From positions 1 to 27,861 of the forward strand of contig CAINVI010000113.1 in NCBI GenBank assembly GCA_903854075.1: a DNA stretch of 27,861 nucleotides, in the 5' to 3' direction. Each line of letters opens with the position of its first letter. Within the stretch, counting starts at the first letter, position 1. This document shows positions 9,098 through 16,697 of the stretch, in pieces. The position numbers and the translations under genes were made by a program. The notes beneath the pieces are model-generated. The model made no database searches and was not told the DNA's origin. It worked only from the letters and a program-made list of their open reading frames with translations. The DNA is from Candidatus Pollutiaquabacter sp. GTDB lineage: Bacteria; Bacteroidota; Bacteroidia; AKYH767-A; 2013-40CM-41-45.

Positions 9098-11394
9098 CGG
9101 ATCTTTATCACCACCGATTTTGAAGTCGGCGTGTTACTCTTCTCAGCGACGCTGTTAATCGGAACCAACACGTTTGTTTCCGGGAAATAGGTAGCCGTAC
9201 ATTTTTCAGGAATATTAAAAGGTATAACGATAAACAGGTGCGCGACACGCTCCGTTCCGTCGTGGTAGTTGTACAGATCCACCACATCCCCCTTTTGTAA
9301 TCCGGCCGCTGCCACATCTTTTTCGTTCATGAAAATGACGCGTCGTTCATTGTAGACGCCTCGGTAACGATCGTCTAATCCATATATTGTCGTGTTGAAC
9401 TGATCGTGGCTACGCACGGTCATCATCATATACTCGTCATTATCCAGCGTGTGCTCCAGCACCGGCGCAATGCTGAACTCACCGCGACCGTTGAAAGTAG
9501 TGAACCGTCCTTCCCTTGCGGCATTCGGCAAATAGAAACCTCCAAGTTTTCGCACACGATCATTGTACTGATCAAAACCATTGATTGTCGCCTCGATAGC
9601 ATCACGGATATGATCGTAGTGCTGCATGAATTTATCCCAGCGTGAATCAGCTTTTTCACCGAAGGTCGCTTTGGCCAACCTACATACAATCATAGGTTCG
9701 CTCAGCAATTTGTCAGAGATCGGTTTCAGGTTTCCTTTCGACATGTGAATAACACCCATGGAGTTTTCGCAAGAAACAAATTGTGCTTCACCGCCGATGA
9801 TATCTTTATCACTGCGTCCATACGTTGGTAATATAATCGCTTCTTCACCATGAATCAGATGACTGCGGTTTAGTTTCGTGGAAACCTGCACGGTTAATTT
9901 ACAGCGGCGCAATGCCTCCGCAGTATATACAGTATCCGGCGTGGCAGAAAGAAAATTTCCACCCATCGCAAAAAATAATTTTATCCGGCCATCGTGCATA
10001 GCGTTGATACTGTCTACCGAATCGAAGCCGTGCTTGCGCGGCGGCTCGAATCCGAAAACGGCTTTCAGTTTGTCAAGTAATGCATCGGAAGGTTTTTCCT
10101 GAATACCCATCGTGAAGTCGCCCTGCACATTACTGTGTCCGCGCACCGGACATGTGCCGGCTCCCGGTTTGCCGATACTGCCTTTCAGCAGCAACAGATT
10201 GACCACTTCCTTAATGGTATCAACGGCATTTTTGTGTTGCGTAAGCCCCATCGCCCAGCAGGCGATGATTTTTTTCTTTCCTTTCAGCAGCTCCGCCGCT
10301 GCTCGAATAGTCGCTTCGGGAACACCGCTCTGACGAATCAATTCTCCCAGATCAAATTGTTTGAGGTGCGTACAGTATTCGTTATATCCGGACGTATGGT
10401 CACGGATGAAATCCTGGTCGAAAACAGATCCCGGAGTATTCTCTTCTTCTTCCAGCAGTAAACGGTGGATCGCTTTAAGCAAAGCCATATCGCCATTGAT
10501 CTTCACCTGAAGAAATAAATCGGTGAGCCGTGCTTTAATACCCAACATTCCTTTAGCCGTTTGCGGATCGTTAAAACTGATCAGTCCTGTTTCCGGCAAT
10601 GGATTGATGGAAATGATGATGGCGCCGTTTTCCTTGGCTTTCTGCAACGCACTTAGCATACGCGGATGATTCGTCCCCGGATTCTGTCCGATGATCAGAA
10701 TCGCTTCGGCCATATAAAAATCTTCCAGCTTCACCGAGCCTTTACCGGTGCCAATAGATTCAATAAGTGCGATTCGGCTGGACTCGTGACAGAGATTGGA
10801 GCAATCCGGTAAGTTGTTAGTGCCGTACTGCCGAACAAAGAGCTGATAAAGGAATGCAGCCTCGTTACTGGTCCGACCGGAAGTATAAAAAGTAGCTTCG
10901 TCCGGAGATGACAATCCATTCAACGTGTTCGCGATTTTTTGAAAAGCATCTTCCCATGAAATCGGTTGGTAATGTGTGCCGTTTTTTGGAAGATACATCG
11001 GCTCGGCAATGCGTCCCTTTTTTCCGATTTCATAATCGGTAAGTTGCGACAATTCGGCAACGCTGTGTTTAGCGAAGAATGCCGACGTTAATTTTTTTGT
11101 GGTTGCTTCTTCCGCGATAGCTTTCGCTCCGTTTTCACAATATTCTGCTATAGCTGAACGATCATCATCCGGATCCGGCCAGGCACATCCTGGACAATCG
11201 TATCCGTCTTTCTGGTTTATTTTCAGTAGCGCCTTAACGCCGCGTGCTACATTCATTTCGCCGAACACATGTTCGGCCGCACTGACCACCGCCGGAATTC
11301 CGGCTGCTGCTTCTTTCGGCTTACCAAGTTTTAGTCCGGTGAATTTTTCCGGATTTTCCGGATTAGGTGTTGACGAGTCTGAATGTTCTTTCAT
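9082..11394 (-). CDS. FdhF/YdeP family molybdopterin oxidoreductase
   Basis: 770 residues, the expected length for the FdhF/YdeP branch of the DMSO reductase superfamily (bis-MGD enzymes). The N-terminus has only CPGC (67-70) with AWPD after it, the YdeP-type signature, in place of the four-cysteine 4Fe-4S motif of true formate dehydrogenases. C202 in LCHESS is the likely molybdenum ligand position. Further MGD-binding segments include GQNPGTNHPRM and CPVRGHSNVQGD. The C-terminal molydopterin-dinucleotide-binding domain (HDQFNTTIYGLDDRYRG) is intact. Its ATG overlaps the fdhD stop by four bases (ATGA), so the two are translationally coupled. The substrate is not known; E. coli YdeP has been linked to acid resistance. 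Formate dehydrogenase is a common database name but is not supported here, because no electron-transfer subunit is adjacent. The family call is firm; the reaction is unknown. Confidence 0.9.
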   Translation of the reverse strand: MKEHSDSSTPNPENPEKFTGLKLGKPKEAAAGIPAVVSAAEHVFGEMNVARGVKALLKINQKDGYDCPGCAWPDPDDDRSAIAEYCENGAKAIAEEATTKKLTSAFFAKHSVAELSQLTDYEIGKKGRIAEPMYLPKNGTHYQPISWEDAFQKIANTLNGLSSPDEATFYTSGRTSNEAAFLYQLFVRQYGTNNLPDCSNLCHESSRIALIESIGTGKGSVKLEDFYMAEAILIIGQNPGTNHPRMLSALQKAKENGAIIISINPLPETGLISFNDPQTAKGMLGIKARLTDLFLQVKINGDMALLKAIHRLLLEEEENTPGSVFDQDFIRDHTSGYNEYCTHLKQFDLGELIRQSGVPEATIRAAAELLKGKKKIIACWAMGLTQHKNAVDTIKEVVNLLLLKGSIGKPGAGTCPVRGHSNVQGDFTMGIQEKPSDALLDKLKAVFGFEPPRKHGFDSVDSINAMHDGRIKLFFAMGGNFLSATPDTVYTAEALRRCKLTVQVSTKLNRSHLIHGEEAIILPTYGRSDKDIIGGEAQFVSCENSMGVIHMSKGNLKPISDKLLSEPMIVCRLAKATFGEKADSRWDKFMQHYDHIRDAIEATINGFDQYNDRVRKLGGFYLPNAAREGRFTTFNGRGEFSIAPVLEHTLDNDEYMMMTVRSHDQFNTTIYGLDDRYRGVYNERRVIFMNEKDVAAAGLQKGDVVDLYNYHDGTERVAHLFIVIPFNIPEKCTATYFPETNVLVPINSVAEKSNTPTSKSVVIKIRKHNH

Positions 11395-12242
11395 ACGATG
11401 ATGCGTTGTGCGCCGGTGTAGATATTAAAACGCTGGTCGCGAAGAAAACCAATAAGAGTGATGCCGAAACGTTCCGCCATTTCAACGGCCAGTCCCGAAG
11501 GTGCGCCTACTGCAGCAACAATGGGGATTCCTGCCATTGCTGCTTTTTGAACAAGCTCGAAACTCGCTCGACCACTCAATAACAAGATGTGGCGGCTGAA
11601 TGGCAACACTTCTTGTGCAACTCCGGCGCCAATGATTTTGTCTAAGGCATTGTGACGTCCTACATCTTCCCGCAAGTATACTAACGTGCCGTCAGCTTCA
11701 AAAAGTGCAGCAGCATGCAGTCCTCCGGTATAATCAAATACGGTTTGTTGTTTTCTAACTATGGAAGGTAAGGCGAGTAATAGTTCTTGGGAAACGGTGA
11801 TGAGTTCGTCGGAGGTTATGGAGGAAGTAGTACAGGTACTCATAACAGCATCGATAGATGCTTTACCGCAAACACCACAGCTGGAGGAAGTGTAAAAATT
11901 TCGTTCGAGTCTTTCCAGGACTGGTACAACCGTAGGTTGCAGTTCAACACGCACCGTATTTTCATCCGTCTGCTTGGTTCCGCCATCTGTACAGTAGCGA
12001 ATACTGCTTACGGCGTTATTTCCAGCGATGATGCCTTCGGTGTAGAGGAATCCCAGCGCCAGTTCGAAATCATTTCCGGGTGTTCGCATGGTGACAGCGA
12101 TGTTCCGTTGACGACGATCATCGGCCGGACCGTAGCCGAGCCGGATTTCTAGCGGCTCTTCGGCTGCGAGCAGATCATTCGTACTTTCCCACTGTCCGTC
12201 ACGAAGACGGCGAATGGAGACGGAACGTACAGCAGGTTGCAT
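11391..12242 (-). CDS. fdhD: FdhD sulfurtransferase for molybdoenzyme maturation
   Basis: 283 residues, normal FdhD length. FdhD passes sulfur from a cysteine desulfurase to bis-MGD before insertion into formate-dehydrogenase-type enzymes. The defining CxxC is present as CGVC (122-125) in the SSCGVCGK context. Conserved family segments are also visible: EEPLEIR near 28-34, TPGNDFELALGFLYTEGI near 54-71, DYTGGLHAA, the REDVGRHNALDK motif, and LLLSGRASFELVQKA. It is the middle gene of a minus-strand operon, 39 bases after mobA and overlapping the oxidoreductase start by 4 bases. This context says it serves that enzyme. The ATG at 12242 is used; a conserved N-terminus follows directly. Confidence 0.95.
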   Translation of the reverse strand: MQPAVRSVSIRRLRDGQWESTNDLLAAEEPLEIRLGYGPADDRRQRNIAVTMRTPGNDFELALGFLYTEGIIAGNNAVSSIRYCTDGGTKQTDENTVRVELQPTVVPVLERLERNFYTSSSCGVCGKASIDAVMSTCTTSSITSDELITVSQELLLALPSIVRKQQTVFDYTGGLHAAALFEADGTLVYLREDVGRHNALDKIIGAGVAQEVLPFSRHILLLSGRASFELVQKAAMAGIPIVAAVGAPSGLAVEMAERFGITLIGFLRDQRFNIYTGAQRIIV

Positions 12243-12244
12243 GG

Positions 12245-12275
12245 TGTAAAGTTAATCACCGCGCATCACTTTACA
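12245..12275. promoter_or_regulatory. Inverted repeat in the mobA-fdhD gap
   Basis: Perfect 8-bp arms TGTAAAGT (12245-12252) and ACTTTACA (12268-12275) flank a 15-base spacer, ending 2 bases before the fdhD start codon. In the minus-strand mRNA they could form a hairpin sequestering the fdhD start region; as DNA they could be an operator. The same bases create TAACTTTA (12254-12247, minus strand), one mismatch from a -7 box, so an internal promoter is also possible. Confidence 0.35.
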
Positions 12276-12281
12276 GCAGGT

Positions 12282-12866
12282 TCACGAAAGGCTTTTGATC
12301 AGTTTTTCGGCCTGTTCGGGAGTGTCTATACTTTGCAGCCAGCGATTATCCTCGGCCTCCAGGTTCACCACGGCTACTTCACCTAGCAATTCCTGCAACG
12401 AAAATCGACCGTTTGCATAGCGGGCCTCCAGGACCGGTAATACCGAAGGCAGATAGACCGTCAGTAAAGGTTCCGCACGGTGGGTCTCCGGATTGGTAAA
12501 TGCGACAGCCTGCGAAGCGGAAGTGACGGCGTTAATCAATGTGCTAAAGGTGCGCGGATGTATGAGCGGATAATCGCATCCGGCTATGATCCACGCGTGC
12601 TGCGGATACCGGTGGAACGCTGTCAGCAATCCGGCCATTGGGCCAATATCACCGAGCGAAGGATCGTCCGCCATGAACCAGGCGGGATCTTCAGAAGATT
12701 TATTTTTAACGGCGATAAATACATCATCACAGTAGGGAAGGAGCAGGTGTCGCACATAATCCCGTTGCGGCTGACCGTGGTAATTCAAGAGTGATTTATC
12801 ACGACCCATCCGCGTGCTTTGACCACCCGCCAAAACAAGTCCCATATATTTTTCCGACACATTCAT
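12282..12866 (-). CDS. mobA: MobA-like molybdenum cofactor guanylyltransferase
   Basis: 194 residues, the usual size. MobA attaches GMP to molybdopterin to make MGD, the cofactor form needed by DMSO-reductase-family enzymes. The nucleotidyltransferase signature LAGGQSTRMGRDKSLL (about 12-27) is complete, and GCDYPLI (about 96-102) is the metal-binding aspartate segment of the fold. The start at 12866 gives MNVSEKYMGLVL; the internal M8 at 12845 is a possible shorter start. It leads the minus-strand operon mobA-fdhD-oxidoreductase, an arrangement that makes a dedicated bis-MGD supply for the downstream enzyme likely. A strong terminator from the upstream gene ends 22 bases before it, so it needs its own promoter or readthrough. 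Related CTP/GTP transferases (e.g. MocA) share the fold; the operon favours MobA. Confidence 0.9.
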   Translation of the reverse strand: MNVSEKYMGLVLAGGQSTRMGRDKSLLNYHGQPQRDYVRHLLLPYCDDVFIAVKNKSSEDPAWFMADDPSLGDIGPMAGLLTAFHRYPQHAWIIAGCDYPLIHPRTFSTLINAVTSASQAVAFTNPETHRAEPLLTVYLPSVLPVLEARYANGRFSLQELLGEVAVVNLEAEDNRWLQSIDTPEQAEKLIKSLS

Positions 12867-12873
12867 CGATCAG

Positions 12874-12881
12874 TAAATGTA
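12874..12881 (-). promoter_or_regulatory. Possible -7 box for the mobA operon
   Basis: TACATTTA on the minus strand is one base off TAnnTTTG and lies between the upstream terminator and the mobA ATG, 7 bases before the ATG. No TTG is seen at the -33 distance. Use of this box would give a nearly leaderless mRNA. Confidence 0.25.
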
Positions 12882-12886
12882 GCGAA

Positions 12887-12916
12887 ATAAAAAACCCGTC
12901 GCGTTGAGCGACGGGT
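12887..12916 (-). terminator. Strong intrinsic terminator of the DUF2625 gene
   Basis: On the minus strand ACCCGTCGC-TCAAC-GCGACGGGT forms a perfect 9-bp, GC-rich stem with a 5-base loop, followed by a T-rich run (TTTTTATTT). It lies 29 bases after the DUF2625 stop and separates that gene from the mobA operon. Confidence 0.88.
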
Positions 12917-12945
12917 ATCTTATGGTTGTCTGCAGTAGTTATTAT

Positions 12946-13692
12946 TTATTTCACGGAAGTGCTGCGGCCTTCGACCTTCGGATTATAAAGGTCCCAACAT
13001 TTTTGCACCGGAATGACACGACGCTTGAGTTTGGTATCGCGTGCACCTTCCATCCAGAATTCAGGATAACAGCTGATGGTCTGGTTAGAGTTTATCATAT
13101 GAATCTCTTTTTTCCAGCCTTCCCAGCGGTAGTTGTTGTAGAACATCTTGATTTCGCCGGCGAAGCAAAACTGCAGGAAGTCTTCGTATTTAAGTCCTGT
13201 GGATACCCAGCGACGATCATTTGGTCCCTGATAAAACACATAGGCATTTTCAAAGCGCGTGTGCGGGGTGAGGTAGAGTGCGAAGAAGCCGCCAACTACA
13301 TCATCGGCCACAAGGAAATATTTTACAGTATCGTTTCCGGCTACACTTTTTCCTTTATTCCATTCGATCAGTCCGCGGTTGAATTTGTCACATCCAGAAC
13401 CCAGGACGCGCAACCAGCCGCCGTCAACGATCATACCGCCGCTGTTAAACGCAAAGGCGGCGAGTGTGGAATTGATATCAAAATCAGCCCGGAAAAGGGT
13501 GAACTTTGCACGTGTTGTATCGGCCGGAAAAAACTGTATCGGATTGGTTGCATTGGCTTTCCATTGTTCGATCTTATGCCAGGCTTGGTTAGTGGCAGCG
13601 TTATAATCGACCGTAACGCGTTTTGCCGACTGGGCAAAACTGCACAAGGAGACTAGCGAAAATGCAATCAGAAGGGTGTTTAAGCGTTTCAT
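12946..13692 (-). CDS. Secreted DUF2625 family protein
   Basis: 248 residues. A signal peptide covers about 1-22 (hydrophobic LLIAFSLVSLCSF, then AQSA), so it is exported to the periplasm or envelope; there is no lipobox and no T9SS sorting domain. The mature part matches the DUF2625 family as I recall it: W-x-x-I-x-x-W near 38-44, a GGMIVDGGWLRVLGSG segment at 85-100, an FNRGLIEWN stretch, and the GFFAL segment after VADDVVG. The function of the family is unknown. Homologues in other phyla lack a signal peptide, so export is a lineage feature worth noting. It is a single-gene unit ended by a strong terminator. The 172-base upstream gap to the aldehyde dehydrogenase contains TAACTTTA (13756-13749, minus), a weak -7 candidate with its TTTG 24 bases away instead of 19-21. 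Confidence 0.85.
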   Translation of the reverse strand: MKRLNTLLIAFSLVSLCSFAQSAKRVTVDYNAATNQAWHKIEQWKANATNPIQFFPADTTRAKFTLFRADFDINSTLAAFAFNSGGMIVDGGWLRVLGSGCDKFNRGLIEWNKGKSVAGNDTVKYFLVADDVVGGFFALYLTPHTRFENAYVFYQGPNDRRWVSTGLKYEDFLQFCFAGEIKMFYNNYRWEGWKKEIHMINSNQTISCYPEFWMEGARDTKLKRRVIPVQKCWDLYNPKVEGRSTSVK

Positions 13693-13864
13693 GAGCGTGG
13701 GTTTCTGCCGTCATTGGCGTACCTTATTTTGTACTGCCGTTGTCCCCATAAAGTTACCCTGGTGGACTTCCCCCCGCGATCAAATTTTGGTCATTTCTTA
13801 CACTAAAAAGAAGCTTTTGAAGACCATTTGCCGTTAAAAAACGATTTAAAAGCCATTAATACAA

Positions 13865-15307
13865 TCAAATTCGAATACAAACATTACGTTCTTCGGTGAA
13901 GAAATTAAGTGCTTCAAAGCCGCCTTCCCGGCCGACTCCGCTTCCCTTCATACCGCCGAAAGGCGTGCGCAGGTCGCGCAGCAGCCAGCAGTTGATCCAT
14001 ACGATGCCGAACTGTAACTGATTTGCCAGCCGGTGGGCACGACTCAAATCGCTGGTCCATAACGAGCAGGCGAGTCCATAGCGGGTGCTGTTGGCATACT
14101 GCAATACCTCTTCTTCCGTATCGAACGGCTGCAAGGTGACGACCGGTCCGAAGATCTCCTCTTGGTTGGTGCGGCAGTCGAACGGCAGGTTTTCAAAAAC
14201 AGTAGGTTCAATAAAGTATCCATTGGCGCAACGTCCGGATGGCGTTACTGTGTTACCGCCGCATAATAGTTGGCCACCTTCTTGCTTGGCGAGATCGATG
14301 TAGGAAAGTATTTTTTCGAAATGCGGTTTCGAAGCAATTGCACCCAGCCAATTTTCTTCGACCAACGGATCCCCCACTTTTAATTTCTTCACTTCCTGAA
14401 CGAACGCGTCCTTGAACTTTTCGTAGATGGATCGTTCAATCAACAGGCGGGAACCACAGAGACAAATTTCTCCCTGGTTTGAAAACGCGGAGCGAACGGC
14501 TGTTTGAACAGTCTTGTCAAAATCAGCATCTGCAAATACGATGGTTGGATTTTTACCGCCCAGTTCAAGTGATAATTTTTTGAACATGGGGCCGGCAGTT
14601 GCGGAGATGATTTCTCCGGTTTTCGTGCCACCGGTGAACGAGATGGCCGGAATCTGCGGGTGAGATACGATGCTCATACCGACTTTCGGTCCGAGGCCAT
14701 GTACAATATTCAGTACGCCTGGAGGGAATCCGGCTTCTATGGAAAGTTCTCCCAGTATATAGGCGGTCATCGGTGTGATCTCCGAGGGTTTTGCTACAAC
14801 AGTACAACCCGCAGCCAGTGCCGGTGCAATTTTCCAGGTAAACAAATAGAGTGGGAGATTCCAGGGCGAAATACAACCCGCTACACCAATGGGAGTTCGC
14901 AAGGTGTAATTGATCGCAGTCTGTTCCATCGCATGTGCCTCTGTATGCGTATGCAATGCAGCGGTAGCGTAAAAATGAAAGTTCGATACGGCACGAGGGA
15001 TATCTACACTTTTCGATAGCCACAGCGGCTTACCCTGGTCGTTCGTTTCCGCCAGCGCAAGTTTGTCCAGGTTTTTTTCGATCAGCGATGAAAGTTTCAA
15101 TAACGCTGCGGATCGTTTTTCTTTTGGTGTAGTTGACCATGCCGGGAAGGCCGCGTTTGCCGCAGCTGTTGCGGCGTCTACATCACGTTCATCCGAATCC
15201 GGAATGCGTGCATATACTTCACCGGTAGCCGGATTGATATTGTCGAGGTAATTGCCGGCGATCGGTTCTACCGATTGTCCGTTGATGAGGTTCTTGATGG
15301 TGAGCAC
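13865..15307 (-). CDS. Aldehyde dehydrogenase, probable 2-aminomuconate 6-semialdehyde dehydrogenase
   Basis: 480 residues, normal ALDH length. The NAD(P)+-dependent fold is complete: oxyanion Asn150 in SPWN, KPSE at 173-176, SFTGGTKTG at 223-231, general base Glu248 in LELGGK, catalytic Cys282 in NQGEICLC, and EEIFGPV downstream. The NQGEICLC context is the one seen in ALDH8A1 and bacterial 2-aminomuconate/2-hydroxymuconate semialdehyde dehydrogenases. With HAO and ACMSD in the same cluster, the likely reaction is 2-aminomuconate semialdehyde to 2-aminomuconate. The start is GTG at 15307: no in-frame ATG lies just upstream, the next ATG is M127, and MLTIKNLING is a normal N-terminus for the family. 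The 2-hydroxymuconate semialdehyde enzyme is the main alternative. Confidence 0.88.
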   Translation of the reverse strand: MLTIKNLINGQSVEPIAGNYLDNINPATGEVYARIPDSDERDVDAATAAANAAFPAWSTTPKEKRSAALLKLSSLIEKNLDKLALAETNDQGKPLWLSKSVDIPRAVSNFHFYATAALHTHTEAHAMEQTAINYTLRTPIGVAGCISPWNLPLYLFTWKIAPALAAGCTVVAKPSEITPMTAYILGELSIEAGFPPGVLNIVHGLGPKVGMSIVSHPQIPAISFTGGTKTGEIISATAGPMFKKLSLELGGKNPTIVFADADFDKTVQTAVRSAFSNQGEICLCGSRLLIERSIYEKFKDAFVQEVKKLKVGDPLVEENWLGAIASKPHFEKILSYIDLAKQEGGQLLCGGNTVTPSGRCANGYFIEPTVFENLPFDCRTNQEEIFGPVVTLQPFDTEEEVLQYANSTRYGLACSLWTSDLSRAHRLANQLQFGIVWINCWLLRDLRTPFGGMKGSGVGREGGFEALNFFTEERNVCIRI

Positions 15308-15386
15308 TGCGGAGCGGGAAATAGAGGATGAAACGTTTGGCCGGCAAAAAAACGAACTTTTCGGGCAGGATTATCCGATTTTTTAA

Positions 15387-15394
15387 CAAAAATA
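15387..15394 (-). promoter_or_regulatory. -7 box for the aldehyde dehydrogenase gene
   Basis: TATTTTTG on the minus strand matches TAnnTTTG exactly, 79 bases before the GTG start. No clear TTG is found 19-21 bases further upstream. It lies within a region divergent from the small gene's promoter. Confidence 0.4.
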
Positions 15395-15402
15395 CAGCCC
15401 GA

Positions 15403-15433
15403 TTTGGATTCTACATAAAATGCTCTATATTAG
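15403..15433 (+). promoter_or_regulatory. Promoter for the small unknown gene
   Basis: TTTG (15403-15406), 19 bases, then TATATTAG (15426-15433), one mismatch from TAnnTTTG. A start site near 15440 puts transcription downstream of the ATG at 15420, which favours the ATG at 15468 as the real start. Confidence 0.45.
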
Positions 15434-15467
15434 TGTTTCACGAACGAGTCCAACACATCAGCTTCGT

Positions 15468-15779
15468 ATGAAATCGGCCCTACTCCATCGCAAGGATAAA
15501 GAGGTTCTTGAACGGATAAATCGTCTGTTCGAGCGTAAGAAGTTTAAGCTGGTCAGTCAGACGCTTAATCACGAAGACGGAGTGTTTCATTTTCGTGCGC
15601 GTAAGTCCTCTTTGTTTCCAATGCGTATCGTGGAAGGACTTGATCTTAAGATAAAGCGTATCAGCGATACCGTTACACGCATTGATCTTTCTGTTTTGAA
15701 AAATGATGTGGAAGTTGATCATCCCTCTGCCCGTGAGAAGGAGGACCAGTTGATCGGCACGATTTACAAGATCTTCTAA
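15468..15779 (+). CDS. Small conserved-looking protein of unknown function
   Basis: 103 residues from the ATG at 15468. An in-frame ATG at 15420 would add 16 residues, but it overlaps the promoter-like TATATTAG and its extension looks non-coding. The protein is charged and soluble, with no signal peptide or membrane segment. The N-terminal half is predicted helix rich in K/E/R (LHRKDKEVLERINRLFERKKF), followed by a beta-like core (FHFRARKS, LDLKIKRIS, TRIDLSVL) and a final amphipathic helix (EKEDQLIGTIYKIF). I do not recognise a family. It sits between two minus-strand genes of the 3-hydroxyanthranilate cluster but runs in the opposite direction, and ends 9 bases from the SDR gene's stop. Coding potential is supported by its own promoter-like element and the alternating helix/strand pattern. 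Confidence 0.65.
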   Translation: MKSALLHRKDKEVLERINRLFERKKFKLVSQTLNHEDGVFHFRARKSSLFPMRIVEGLDLKIKRISDTVTRIDLSVLKNDVEVDHPSAREKEDQLIGTIYKIF

Positions 15780-15788
15780 GGGTTTAGT

Positions 15789-16574
15789 TTAAAGATTTCC
15801 GGTTCGTCCGCCATCTACCGGTACATTTATCCCGGTGATATAGCCGGCAGCCGGTGAGGCGAGGAACGCTACAGCATTCGCTATTTCTGCCGCTTCGGCA
15901 AATCGTCCCATCGGAATTTCTTCTATCATTTCTTTGCGTACGTCGTCCAGTTTCATGCCCGTTTTACCGGCCTTCAATTCAATCAATGATTGTAACCGGA
16001 TGGTATTCGTAGCACCGGGGAGAACATTGTTCACCGTGATACCGTAACGTGCTACTTCAATAGACCAGGTCTTTGACCAATTTGCTACCGCAGCACGAAC
16101 GGTGTTGGATACGCCCAGGTTACGGAGCGGCTGTTTGACAGAGGTGGAAATAATGTTGATGATGCGTCCGTAACCGGCGGCTTTCATTCCGGGGAATACC
16201 GCCTTGGCCAGCACCTGATTACAAATCAAATGGTTGTTAAACGCTTGCAGGAATGCACCTTCCTCTGCCTCCGTAATCGGACCGGAAGCCGGTCCGCCCG
16301 TGTTATTGACCAGGATATGAACCGGGTGATTTTCAGCGTAGCGGGTTACGATTTGCCGGAGCTCGTCCGGCCGTGTGAAATCGGCCACCAAATACTCGTG
16401 CTGTTGCTGGAAAAGAGCCGACAGTTCTCGCTTGACTTTTTTCAGCTGCTCTTCATTTCTGGCAATCAATGTTACAGAAGCGCCAAGCAGCGCCAGCTCC
16501 AGCGCAGCGGCCTTTCCGATACCTTGTGTGCTTCCGCATACTAAGGCTCTTTTTCCGCGAAGATCTAAGTTCAT
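15789..16574 (-). CDS. SDR family oxidoreductase with substituted Tyr/Lys catalytic pair
   Basis: 261 residues, classical short-chain dehydrogenase length. The Rossmann cofactor motif GSTQGIG (14-20), ADF (64-66), NNTGG (90-94), N114 and the PG segment after the active site are all present, ending in INVPVDGG. At the usual YxxxK the sequence reads SNTVR: position 156 is Ser and position 160 is Arg. A recognised SDR subgroup has SNxxR there, so this is probably a subgroup trait and not decay. The reaction is unknown; automatic names such as 3-oxoacyl-ACP reductase are unsafe. It is divergent from the dioxygenase gene with a 123-base shared upstream region, and lies in the 3-hydroxyanthranilate cluster, suggesting a linked but undefined step. 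Confidence 0.88.
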   Translation of the reverse strand: MNLDLRGKRALVCGSTQGIGKAAALELALLGASVTLIARNEEQLKKVKRELSALFQQQHEYLVADFTRPDELRQIVTRYAENHPVHILVNNTGGPASGPITEAEEGAFLQAFNNHLICNQVLAKAVFPGMKAAGYGRIINIISTSVKQPLRNLGVSNTVRAAVANWSKTWSIEVARYGITVNNVLPGATNTIRLQSLIELKAGKTGMKLDDVRKEMIEEIPMGRFAEAAEIANAVAFLASPAAGYITGINVPVDGGRTGNL

Positions 16575-16579
16575 GTCGG

Positions 16580-16610
16580 TTGAATAGAACGATCGTTTTC
16601 GTTAACTTTG
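16580..16610 (+). promoter_or_regulatory. Promoter of the dioxygenase operon
   Basis: TTG (16580-16582), 20 bases, then TAACTTTG (16603-16610), an exact match to the Bacteroidetes -33/-7 consensus and spacing. Transcription would start near 16617, giving a leader of about 80 bases. The same intergenic region carries TAGCTTTA (16648-16641) on the minus strand, a weaker -7 candidate for the SDR gene. Confidence 0.6.
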
Positions 16611-16697
16611 AAAGGTGACTTTTGTAGCACTTTCAGGGTATAAAGCTAACAAAAGCATTTGTACAATTACATTCACGTTCTAATCCTTCCCCACAAC

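Noticed and set aside
9082..11394. Annotation as formate dehydrogenase alpha subunit
   Set aside because: The four-cysteine iron-sulfur motif is absent (only CPGC) and no partner subunits are present; the FdhF/YdeP family call is safer.
12904..13656. 250-codon open frame on the plus strand opposite the DUF2625 gene
   Set aside because: It is in codon register with the minus-strand gene, a situation that often leaves long antisense frames. The minus-strand product has a signal peptide and a recognisable family core, and the antisense product has neither.
14565..15023. 152-codon minus-strand frame inside the aldehyde dehydrogenase gene
   Set aside because: Same-strand shifted frame of a complete, motif-rich ALDH; the product is rich in Cys, Arg and His with no recognisable fold.
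16659..16697. TTG start for the 3-hydroxyanthranilate dioxygenase
   Set aside because: It adds 13 residues without family resemblance, while the ATG at 16698 gives catalytic residues at the numbering of the known enzyme.
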